DNA from: Dehalococcoidia bacterium
GTDB taxonomy: Bacteria; Chloroflexota; Dehalococcoidia; Dehalococcoidales; E44-bin46
Direction of reading: 5' to 3'
DNA length: 5,615 bases
Assembly (NCBI GenBank): GCA_020343755.1
Contig: CP070810.1
Location: 436,985 to 442,599, forward strand
Below, in pieces: positions 1 through 4,968 of this stretch (position 1 is the stretch's first letter; every line of letters begins with the position of its first letter). Both the position numbers and the translations under genes were made by a program. The notes below the pieces were generated by a model. That model was given only the letters and a program-made list of their open reading frames with translations, ran no database searches and was not told the origin of the DNA.

Positions 1-260
1 CCGTTGCCATCACCCCAGCGACGGTCATGATGGTAGTGGACGCTGCTGGGGACAATTCGCTCCCACATATCCGGAAAATCGGAGAGTAAGCCGGACTCGA
101 ATTCAATGGTAGTTATCCCGGCGGTGGAGCCGGCTATAAGCAGGGTAACCGTTCCGTTATTTATATCTGTCCCGGCGATTTGCTCTTCTACTTGGGGTGT
201 GATGTCAACGATATCGCAGTGTCCTTTGGACTGGAGACTGATTCTCTTGGTGACTACCAT
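1..260 (-). CDS. YjbQ/UPF0047 family protein (N-terminal part)
   Basis: The frame is open from an ATG at 258-260 to the window edge and gives 86 residues, beginning MVVTKRISLQSKGHCDIVDI. It matches the YjbQ/UPF0047 (TIGR00149) family. A central STAGITTIEFESGLLSD stretch lies at residues 45-61, and the family's His/Asp/Gly signature HYHHDRRWGDGN at 75-86 runs off the edge just where more conserved glycines and histidines are expected. Family members are about 130-140 residues, so roughly the last third is missing. E. coli YjbQ has weak thiamine-phosphate synthase activity and the family is often named 'secondary thiamine-phosphate synthase enzyme', but its physiological role is unsettled. A strong Shine-Dalgarno AGGAGGTC (minus strand, 266-273) sits about 5 bases before the ATG and fixes the start. 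The gene is divergent from the corC-like operon. No convincing promoter was found upstream, though the left end of the inverted-repeat element lies only about 50 bp away. Confidence 0.88.
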   Translation of the reverse strand, partial: MVVTKRISLQSKGHCDIVDITPQVEEQIAGTDINNGTVTLLIAGSTAGITTIEFESGLLSDFPDMWERIVPSSVHYHHDRRWGDGN

Positions 261-265
261 ATTCT

Positions 266-273
266 GACCTCCT
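266..273 (-). promoter_or_regulatory. Ribosome binding site of the YjbQ gene
   Basis: On the minus strand AGGAGGTC lies 5 bases before the ATG at 260. This near-perfect Shine-Dalgarno sequence decides the start codon of the partial YjbQ gene. Confidence 0.8.
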
Positions 274-330
274 GTAGCCAATAATTGTCGATTCTAACCC
301 ACCTATTTTTGGTAACCCTATCCCCTTTAT

Positions 331-357
331 CCCCTTCCCCCTGATAAGGGGAAGGGG
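331..357. repeat. Hairpin within the left arm of the element
   Basis: CCCCTTCCCC at 331-340 pairs perfectly with GGGGAAGGGG at 348-357 across a 7-base loop, giving a 10-bp stem. No T-run follows on either strand, so it does not look like an intrinsic terminator. It matches the design of the right-arm hairpin at 515-539. Confidence 0.7.
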
Positions 358-370
358 GAATCAATTATAT

Positions 371-391
371 AAGGGAGGCTTCGCCTCCCTT
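371..391. repeat. Interior hairpin with CTTCG loop
   Basis: AAGGGAGG at 371-378 pairs with CCTCCCTT at 384-391 around CTTCG, an 8-bp perfect stem that one more C-G pair could extend. It lies inside the inverted-repeat element, between its left arm and the A/T-rich hairpin. Only three T residues follow on the plus strand, so terminator function is doubtful. Confidence 0.65.
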
Positions 392-456
392 TGACTCTCC
401 AAGATATAGATATTCCTATTCATGAGGAGGAAGAGACTTTAGAGAGGGGCTTTTTA

Positions 457-483
457 CCCCACAAAAACAAAGTTTTTGTGGGG
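457..483. repeat. Central 12-bp perfect hairpin
   Basis: CCCCACAAAAAC at 457-468 pairs with GTTTTTGTGGGG at 472-483 around a 3-base AAA loop. Outside it GGGG (446-449) can pair with CCCC (485-488), and AGAGAG (441-446) with CTCTCT (499-504). The hairpin therefore sits at the tip of a larger imperfect dyad near the middle of the 312-557 element. No gene lies directly upstream on either strand for which it would be a terminator. Confidence 0.7.
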
Positions 484-514
484 ACCCCGTATTCGCATCT
501 CTCTTACCTACACT

Positions 515-539
515 CCCCTTCCCTTATTAAGGGAAGGGG
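515..539. repeat. Hairpin within the right arm of the element
   Basis: CCCCTTCCCTT at 515-525 pairs with AAGGGAAGGGG at 529-539 around a 3-base ATT loop, an 11-bp perfect stem. It is the counterpart of the hairpin at 331-357, and together with the flanking GGGGATAGGTTAC it forms the right terminal repeat of the element. Confidence 0.7.
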
Positions 540-582
540 GTCAGGGGGATAGGTTACTAAACATTCTCACTGCCCCTCTCCT

Positions 583-611
583 TTGACACCCCTACTAGCC
601 AATGCTATGAT
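583..611 (+). promoter_or_regulatory. Sigma70-type promoter of the corC-like operon
   Basis: A perfect -35 hexamer TTGACA (583-588) is followed after exactly 17 bases by TATGAT (606-611), five of six matches to the consensus -10. Transcription would start near 618, leaving a leader of about 50 bases before the ATG at 670. The promoter begins 25 bases beyond the right end of the inverted-repeat element, so the element lies just upstream of it and not inside the transcript. No other plus-strand promoter of this quality was seen, and the spacing inside the operon suggests it drives all three genes. Confidence 0.78.
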
Positions 612-639
612 GATTAAAAGGGAAACTAAATTAGGAGGT

Positions 640-652
640 CTTAAATTTTAAG
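640..652. promoter_or_regulatory. 13-bp palindrome in the operon leader (possible operator)
   Basis: CTTAAA (640-645), a single T, then TTTAAG (647-652) form a perfect A/T-rich dyad. It lies just after an AGGAGGT (633-639) and before the GGGGTGA used by the first gene. The predicted transcript would carry it at about +22 to +34. It could be a small repressor site or a weak leader hairpin. A chance A/T palindrome is also quite possible. Confidence 0.25.
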
Positions 653-655
653 AGT

Positions 656-662
656 GGGGTGA
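656..662 (+). promoter_or_regulatory. Ribosome binding site of the corC-like gene
   Basis: GGGGTGA lies 7 bases before the ATG at 670. An in-frame stop (TAA at 649-651) prevents any start further upstream, so the ATG at 670 is well supported. A more canonical AGGAGGT at 633-639 is 30 bases away from this start, too far to serve it directly. Confidence 0.6.
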
Positions 663-669
663 TGATATT

Positions 670-1953
670 ATGGAGGGTATAAACACGCTATACCTAGTAC
701 TTTTTATTGTTTGTCTGGCACTATCAGCCTTCTTTTCCGGCTCAGAAACCGCCTTTACTGCCTTGCAACGGGTAAGGGTTAAGCACCTGGTTAACACCAA
801 GGTACCTGGGGCAGAGCGGGTAGCCAAAATGATACAGCGGCCAGAGAAACTGCTATCTACCGTCCTGACGGGCAACAACCTAGTCAACACCGCAGCCGCA
901 GCACTGGGCACGATTCTAGCTGTCTCTGTCTGGGGAGAATGGGGTATTCTTATCGCCACTATAGGAATAGCCGTCATTCTTCTAATATTCTGCGAAACTA
1001 CTCCCAAGGTTATCGCCGCCCATAATGCTGAGAGGATGTCAATAAGACTGGCGCGACCTGTAGAGGTAGCATCCTATATATTTACTCCGGCAGTGCTAGC
1101 CCTGAGCTCAATAGCCTCAAGGTTTACCAGGGTGGCTGGAGGGAAACCGATGGCTCAGTCCCTGGTCAGCGAGGAAGAGATTCGCACCATGATATCAGTG
1201 GGGCATAAGGAGGGGACGGTGGAGGAGGCAGAGGCTGAGATGCTGCACAAGGTCTTTGAATTTGGTGACCGACCGGTTCGTGAGGTTATGGTGCCACGTC
1301 CGCAGGTTGTCTCTATCGAGCAAGGTTCAACAGTAGCCGATTTTCTGACTGTCTATGCTCAGTCTCCAATCTCCCGCTTCCCAATATATCAGGAGAACAT
1401 GGATAATGTAGTTGGCATCCTCTCAGTGAAGGACGTGCTTATGGGTCTGGCTAAGAACACTATTGACCCTCAGAGCGTCATTGATGACCTTACCCGCCCA
1501 GCATACTTTACCCCGGAGACCAAACATATTAACGAGCTGTTTACCGAGATGCGGGATAAAAACTACCGAATGGCAGTGGTCGTAGATGAGTTTGGAGGCA
1601 CCGCTGGTATAGTCAGCCTCAGCCGCCTGGTTGAGGAGATTGTCGGTCAAGTCGGTGATGAGCTAGCTGGGGTGGAAAAGGAATATGAAGCTATCAACGA
1701 GTACACCTTCCAGGTTGATGGTAGCATGCGCATTGAGGAAGCTAATGAAGAGATGGGACTGGAGTTGCCTGAGGGTGATTATGAAACTGTAGCCGGCTTC
1801 GTCCTTGACCTTTTAGGCCACATACCAAGACGAGGCGAACAGCTAAGGTATAAAGGCTTGAAGATAGTGATAACCAAGATGCTGGGACTAAAGATAGAAG
1901 AAATTCTACTGACCAAGGAAAAGAAAAAGGAGCATGCACCGCCTACGGGTTAG
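670..1953 (+). CDS. HlyC/CorC (CNNM) family membrane protein with CBS domains
   Basis: This 427-residue protein has the complete architecture of the HlyC/CorC family, which is linked to magnesium/cobalt efflux or Mg homeostasis and often annotated 'hemolysin'. The N-terminal CNNM/DUF21 membrane domain spans about residues 1-165. It has hydrophobic segments near 5-22, 68-88, 91-109 and 132-150 and the signatures FSGSETAF (22-29), TGNNLVN (67-73) and CETTPK (108-113). An acidic linker (SEEEIRTMI onward, 167-200) leads to a CBS pair, with VREVMVPRPQV at 203-213, SRFPIY at 235-240, VGILSVKDVL at 248-257 and VVVDEFGGTAGIVS at 303-316. The C-terminal CorC_HlyC domain (about 340-417) contains ETVAGFVLDLLGHIPRRGE (372-390). 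Length is normal for the family. It is the first gene of the plus-strand operon and its 3' end overlaps the DUF2344 gene by 20 bp, suggesting coupled translation. The CBS pair usually binds adenine nucleotides. The exact substrate cannot be read from sequence. Confidence 0.93.
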   Translation: MEGINTLYLVLFIVCLALSAFFSGSETAFTALQRVRVKHLVNTKVPGAERVAKMIQRPEKLLSTVLTGNNLVNTAAAALGTILAVSVWGEWGILIATIGIAVILLIFCETTPKVIAAHNAERMSIRLARPVEVASYIFTPAVLALSSIASRFTRVAGGKPMAQSLVSEEEIRTMISVGHKEGTVEEAEAEMLHKVFEFGDRPVREVMVPRPQVVSIEQGSTVADFLTVYAQSPISRFPIYQENMDNVVGILSVKDVLMGLAKNTIDPQSVIDDLTRPAYFTPETKHINELFTEMRDKNYRMAVVVDEFGGTAGIVSLSRLVEEIVGQVGDELAGVEKEYEAINEYTFQVDGSMRIEEANEEMGLELPEGDYETVAGFVLDLLGHIPRRGEQLRYKGLKIVITKMLGLKIEEILLTKEKKKEHAPPTG

Positions 1954-2581
1954 GTTCAAGCGAGGACAAGAGGTAAAGTTTATATCACACCTTGATTTGA
2001 TGCGCCTATGGCAAAGAGCGCTTCACCGAGCCGGGATACCTCTAGCTTACTCGGAAGGATTTAGCCCCCACCCTCGAATATCACTAGCTGCCCCTCTACC
2101 CATAGGAGTAACCAGCGAGGCTGAGCTAATGGATCTATATACTACCCAATGGGTTTCCCCTCATTTCTTCACTGCAGCTGTAAGTCAACAACTACCGCCG
2201 GGCATTGAAATATTACAGGTTTATCCCATAGCCTTAACTCTGCCATCTTTGCAATCCTTGGTGCGCTATGCTGAATACAAGGTTGAAGTGGAAACGGAAA
2301 AGGAGCCGAAGGAGATAGAAACAGCCCTTACCTCCCTACTCTCGGCAAAGCACCTGCCGTGGCAGCACCAAAGGGATACCGGGATACGAAACTACGACCT
2401 TAGGGCTTTAATTGATGACCTGTGGCTCATTGACTGGCGCCGTCCATATTGCAATATAGGCATGCGATTACGGTGTGACAGCAGCGGTTCAGGAAGACCA
2501 GAGCAGGTTATCACCGCCCTAGGTTTTACTAACCACCCACAGTTAATACACCGGACTAAACTCATTTTGAGAGCTAAATAA
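1934..2581 (+). CDS. DUF2344 / TIGR03936 radical SAM-associated protein
   Basis: This 215-residue soluble protein carries the hallmark N-terminus of the DUF2344 (TIGR03936) family: RLRVRFKRGQEVKFISHLDLMR (residues 3-24), then RALHRAGIPLAYSEGFSPHPR (28-48) and SLAAPLPIGVTSEAELMDL (50-68). The C-terminal half (about 110-215) is less conserved. In many bacteria this domain is fused to, or encoded next to, a B12-binding radical-SAM protein (TIGR03960) upstream of RNase G/rplU. Here neither neighbour is present, and it stands alone between corC-like and tilS genes. Its biochemical function is not established; a link to tRNA or ribosome biology is suggested only by context. The ATG at 1934 lies inside the end of the upstream gene. 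A purine-rich AAGGAG is only 1 base before it, so initiation probably depends on coupling. The start is supported because family members begin at this point and an in-frame stop (1910-1912) lies close upstream with no other start between. Confidence 0.88.
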   Translation: MHRLRVRFKRGQEVKFISHLDLMRLWQRALHRAGIPLAYSEGFSPHPRISLAAPLPIGVTSEAELMDLYTTQWVSPHFFTAAVSQQLPPGIEILQVYPIALTLPSLQSLVRYAEYKVEVETEKEPKEIETALTSLLSAKHLPWQHQRDTGIRNYDLRALIDDLWLIDWRRPYCNIGMRLRCDSSGSGRPEQVITALGFTNHPQLIHRTKLILRAK

Positions 2582-2596
2582 ACTGGATATGAACAG

Positions 2597-4039
2597 ATGA
2601 CCAAGAGGCAAGGATGTCAAGAGCCACTAGAACAGCGGGTACTACAATTCATCCAGGAACACCACCTGGTACCAAGCCAGTCTCGCCTACTGGTAGCAGT
2701 ATCCGGTGGACCAGATTCAGTCTGCCTGCTCCATATCTTAGTTAAACTTAAGAAGGAGCTGGGGATAAGACTGCACATAGCTCATCTTAACCATCAACTG
2801 CGAGGGGCTGAGTCTGAGGCTGATGCTCAGTATGTTTCTAACCTAGCCCGCCGCCTTGGTATTCCATTCACCATAGAACAACGTGATGTAAAAGGCTATC
2901 AAAAACATAAACGCATTTCATTAGAAGAGGCAGCCCGTGAGGTGCGATATACCTTCCTAGCTCAAGTAGCCAAGGCTATCGGAGCCAGCCAAGTAGCCGT
3001 AGGCCATACTATGGATGACCATATAGAGACGATACTGATGCATCTAGTTCGGGGGACAGGCACCAGAGGGCTTCGGGGACTACAGCCTTGCACCGAGTGG
3101 CAATTTTCAGGGAATAACCTGACTATAATCAGACCTCTGCTACAGGTAAGCCGAGAGGAAACAGCCAACTATTGCCACGAGCACGAACTTAAGCCCAGGA
3201 TTGATGCTTCCAACCTGTCTTTATCACCATTAAGAAATAGAATCCGTCATCAGCTCCTGCCACTGCTTAAGAGCTATAACCCACAGGTAACCGAAGCCTT
3301 ACTCCGAAGCGCCAGCATTGCTAGTGAGGACCTGGCTTTTATAGATAAAGAAGGTATCCAACTATGGGATGAAATTGCCCAACAGCAAGAGAACACTATT
3401 ATTTTAGATAAAAAAAGGCTTCTCGAGTTGCCCTCTGCCCTTAAGCGACACCTGCTGCGAATGTCCATAGAAAAGCTATTGGGCAATGTTAAGGATATCG
3501 AGATGCGCCATATTGAAGAAATAATGAGCGCCCTGACCAAGCCGGCAGGAAAAAGGCTCAGCCTGCCCGAAGGCTTAACCTTTTCCGTAGAATACGACAG
3601 GTACCTGATAGGGAAAGACCCAGCGGCTTTATCCCCCTTCCCCACTCTTGAGGGTGAGTTTCCGCTAAAATTGCCGGGCAAAACGACACTAGCCGGCTGG
3701 AATATAGAAGCAACTATCATAGACCCCTCGGTATTAAAAGGGATAGGGTTAACAGATAACGACTTTACTGCCTATTTTGACCTCGATAAAACCGGCAACA
3801 AACTGGTAGTGCGAAGTCGTAAGTCTGGTGACAGGTTTCAGCCACTGGGTATGGGCCAACCCAAGAAGTTAAACGAATTTATGATTGATGCCAAAATCCC
3901 TCAAGCTTGGCGCCGAAGAATTCCCCTCGTCTGCCCCCCTCAGCGTATTATATGGGTCGTCGGCTGGCGCATTGACGACAGGGTAAAGGTTACCGAGGAT
4001 ACCAAGCAAATTCTATGCCTGAAATTTGAACGAGGCTAA
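2597..4039 (+). CDS. tilS: tRNA(Ile)-lysidine synthetase TilS
   Basis: TilS converts cytidine-34 of the tRNA-Ile2 (CAU anticodon) to lysidine using ATP and lysine, so that the tRNA reads AUA and is charged with isoleucine; it is essential in most bacteria and cytoplasmic. The 480-residue protein has the N-type PP-loop ATPase motif SGGPDS at 36-41, HLNHQLRG at 63-70, and GHTMDDHIET with VRGTGTRGLRGL at 136-162. IIRPLL (177-182), DASN (203-206) and RNRIRHQLLPLL (213-224) follow. A middle region leads to the C-terminal TilS domain, with VRSRKSGDRFQPLGM at 405-419 and KKLNEFMIDAKIPQAWRRRIPLV at 423-445. Length is within the usual range for full-length bacterial TilS. The gene begins 15 bases after the DUF2344 stop with only a weak ribosome site (GGAT, 2585-2588), so the first ten residues or so are less certain. 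Its TAA interlocks with the stop of the convergent membrane-protein gene. Confidence 0.95.
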   Translation: MTKRQGCQEPLEQRVLQFIQEHHLVPSQSRLLVAVSGGPDSVCLLHILVKLKKELGIRLHIAHLNHQLRGAESEADAQYVSNLARRLGIPFTIEQRDVKGYQKHKRISLEEAAREVRYTFLAQVAKAIGASQVAVGHTMDDHIETILMHLVRGTGTRGLRGLQPCTEWQFSGNNLTIIRPLLQVSREETANYCHEHELKPRIDASNLSLSPLRNRIRHQLLPLLKSYNPQVTEALLRSASIASEDLAFIDKEGIQLWDEIAQQQENTIILDKKRLLELPSALKRHLLRMSIEKLLGNVKDIEMRHIEEIMSALTKPAGKRLSLPEGLTFSVEYDRYLIGKDPAALSPFPTLEGEFPLKLPGKTTLAGWNIEATIIDPSVLKGIGLTDNDFTAYFDLDKTGNKLVVRSRKSGDRFQPLGMGQPKKLNEFMIDAKIPQAWRRRIPLVCPPQRIIWVVGWRIDDRVKVTEDTKQILCLKFERG

Positions 4040-4818
4040 ACTTCTAATTCAACCGTAACTACTGGCTTTCTCCAGCGAAGCCAGAGTGCCCAACCAGTTA
4101 CCGCCAGTGCGTATACAGCAACGTAGATTTCCACTTGAACAACGTTAGTAAGGACTCCCCCTACCAAAAGAACCACACTATAGTTAAGAAAGGCATGCAG
4201 GCAGGAAGCGATGAGATAGAACTGCCATCCTTTACCCTTAGCCAGACCATAACCAGCCAGCGCAGAGAAGGCGGTATGCGCAGCCACAGCAAAGAACCTC
4301 TCCCAAAAAGGCGCCAGTGCTATAAGACCACCAGTTTGCACTGCTTCCCAACTCCAGCCGGAGGCAAAGACAGTATTATGAACCCACAGCGCCTCAAAAA
4401 TACCGAACGCGGCTCCAGCGGCCGCCCCGATAGCCAGCCCCAGCTTGGGGTCAATATTCTTGCCTTCACGCCGCCAGTAGAGAACTACTGGTACCAATTT
4501 AGCTCCCTCCTGAACCAGCCCACTGAGGAGTATTTGTGGTATCCCGAAAAGCAAAATCCGGCTCATGATAACTTCCTGGCTCCAGAAGTGTACTAGCGCC
4601 TGCCCAGTCCAAAATTGGAGGGGTATTTGAACAAAGGAGGCAGCACAAAGAGCTAAGAAAGCACTGCCCGCCATAACCGCCCAGAGGCGGGCATCCTTAA
4701 AGAGAGGCGGATAGTACGGAGCGAGCCAGATAGCGCCAAAATAGAAAGCCAGACCAATCCCCAAGGCAGTAGGGTTGGCGAAGAAAGATAAGAAGAAACC
4801 GACCGTTTGCTCTAGCAT
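4036..4818 (-). CDS. Polytopic membrane protein, PrsW/YhfC-like putative intramembrane protease
   Basis: The 260-residue product is hydrophobic throughout, with about seven likely membrane segments (near 5-35, 46-66, 88-114, 126-148, 164-192, 198-222 and 228-247). Four polar motifs inside these segments resemble the Glu/His metal-site motifs of the PrsW/YhfC-type (CPBP-like) membrane proteases. They are QEGAK (103-107), GAAAGAAFGIFEA (131-143, with Glu142), FWERFFAVAAHTAFSALAGYG (171-191, with Glu173 and His181) and CLHAFLN (206-212, with His208). PrsW in Bacillus cleaves an anti-sigma factor; no sigma or anti-sigma gene is seen here. The assignment rests on motif order and not on close recognition, so a non-catalytic relative is possible. 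The usual double Glu of PrsW (EE..K) is QE..K here. GGGGAG (4823-4828) lies 4 bases before the ATG. The tail ends convergently inside the stop of tilS. Confidence 0.6.
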   Translation of the reverse strand: MLEQTVGFFLSFFANPTALGIGLAFYFGAIWLAPYYPPLFKDARLWAVMAGSAFLALCAASFVQIPLQFWTGQALVHFWSQEVIMSRILLFGIPQILLSGLVQEGAKLVPVVLYWRREGKNIDPKLGLAIGAAAGAAFGIFEALWVHNTVFASGWSWEAVQTGGLIALAPFWERFFAVAAHTAFSALAGYGLAKGKGWQFYLIASCLHAFLNYSVVLLVGGVLTNVVQVEIYVAVYALAVTGWALWLRWRKPVVTVELEV

Positions 4819-4822
4819 AAAT

Positions 4823-4828
4823 CTCCCC
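4823..4828 (-). promoter_or_regulatory. Ribosome binding site of the PrsW/YhfC-like gene
   Basis: GGGGAG on the minus strand precedes the ATG at 4818 by four bases. The spacing is slightly short, but this is the only purine-rich site near the start. Confidence 0.5.
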
Positions 4829-4876
4829 TATCAGATAATAATCAGCCTCACGTCATAATCATTTATCAAGAGTAGA

Positions 4877-4899
4877 TTGAAGGGGCTCTGCCCCTTCAA
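4877..4899. repeat. 10-bp perfect hairpin in the spacer
   Basis: TTGAAGGGGC (4877-4886) pairs with GCCCCTTCAA (4890-4899) around TCT. No T-run follows in the minus-strand reading direction, so this stem alone is not a good intrinsic terminator. It lies between the nicotinate phosphoribosyltransferase gene and the downstream membrane-protein gene, and it can compete with the neighbouring hairpin for pairing (see findings). Confidence 0.65.
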
Positions 4900-4901
4900 A
4901 A

Positions 4902-4939
4902 ATTATTCCTCCCCCCTCTCATTTGAAGGAGAGGGGGGA
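4902..4939 (-). terminator. Candidate terminator of the nicotinate phosphoribosyltransferase gene
   Basis: On the minus strand, 30 bases after the stop at 4969, TCCCCCCTCTC (plus-strand 4910-4920) and GAGAGGGGGGA (4929-4939) form an 11-bp perfect stem with an 8-base loop. In the transcribed direction the stem is followed by GGAATAATTTTT. The T-run starts about seven bases after the stem and not directly after it, so efficiency is uncertain. Position, strand and stem strength make it the best terminator candidate in the window. Confidence 0.45.
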
Positions 4940-4968
4940 CTAAGGAGGTGAGGTAGAAAATAATCTCA

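Larger units (their letters stand above)
312..557. repeat. MITE-like miniature inverted-repeat element
   Basis: The left end (312-357) and the reverse complement of the right end (515-557) align over about 45 bases with few mismatches and two single-base gaps. The outermost bases read GTAACCCTATCCCC on the left and, in reverse complement, GTAACCTATCCCC on the right. Weaker similarity continues several bases beyond both ends (ATTTTTG versus ATGTTTA). Each end is also a hairpin by itself. The interior (about 155 bp) has no credible reading frame but contains two more perfect hairpins. Long terminal inverted repeats, a non-coding interior and small size fit a non-autonomous miniature element or a REP/BIME-like unit. 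I found no clear target-site duplication and there is no transposase in the window, so mobility is an inference. Confidence 0.55.

Noticed and set aside
291..296. TAGAAT as a -10 box for the YjbQ gene on the minus strand
   Set aside because: At 16-18 bases upstream the candidate -35 hexamers match TTGACA at only about two positions, so a promoter is not supported.
457..483. Intrinsic terminator
   Set aside because: The stem is strong, but no T-run follows on either strand and no gene ends nearby in either orientation.
531..548. G-quadruplex made of GGG, GGGGG and GGGGG runs
   Set aside because: Only three runs of three or more G are close together; the fourth run needed for a standard quadruplex is missing.
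312..557. CRISPR array
   Set aside because: The repeats are inverted and differ in spacing and sequence; there are no regular direct repeats with unique spacers.
648..1007. 119-codon open frame on the minus strand
   Set aside because: It is antisense to the conserved membrane domain of the corC-like gene and has no domain or ribosome site; it is a frame shadow.
3274..3720. 148-codon open frame on the minus strand
   Set aside because: It is antisense to tilS, Ser/Arg-rich and without any family resemblance.
4135..4596. 153-codon open frame on the plus strand
   Set aside because: It lies wholly antisense to the membrane-protein gene, its translation is low-complexity and polar with no recognisable motif, and it lacks a ribosome site.
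4864..4869. TTGATA as a -35 box for the membrane-protein gene on the minus strand
   Set aside because: No acceptable -10 hexamer occurs 16-18 bases downstream, so the promoter of this gene remains unidentified.
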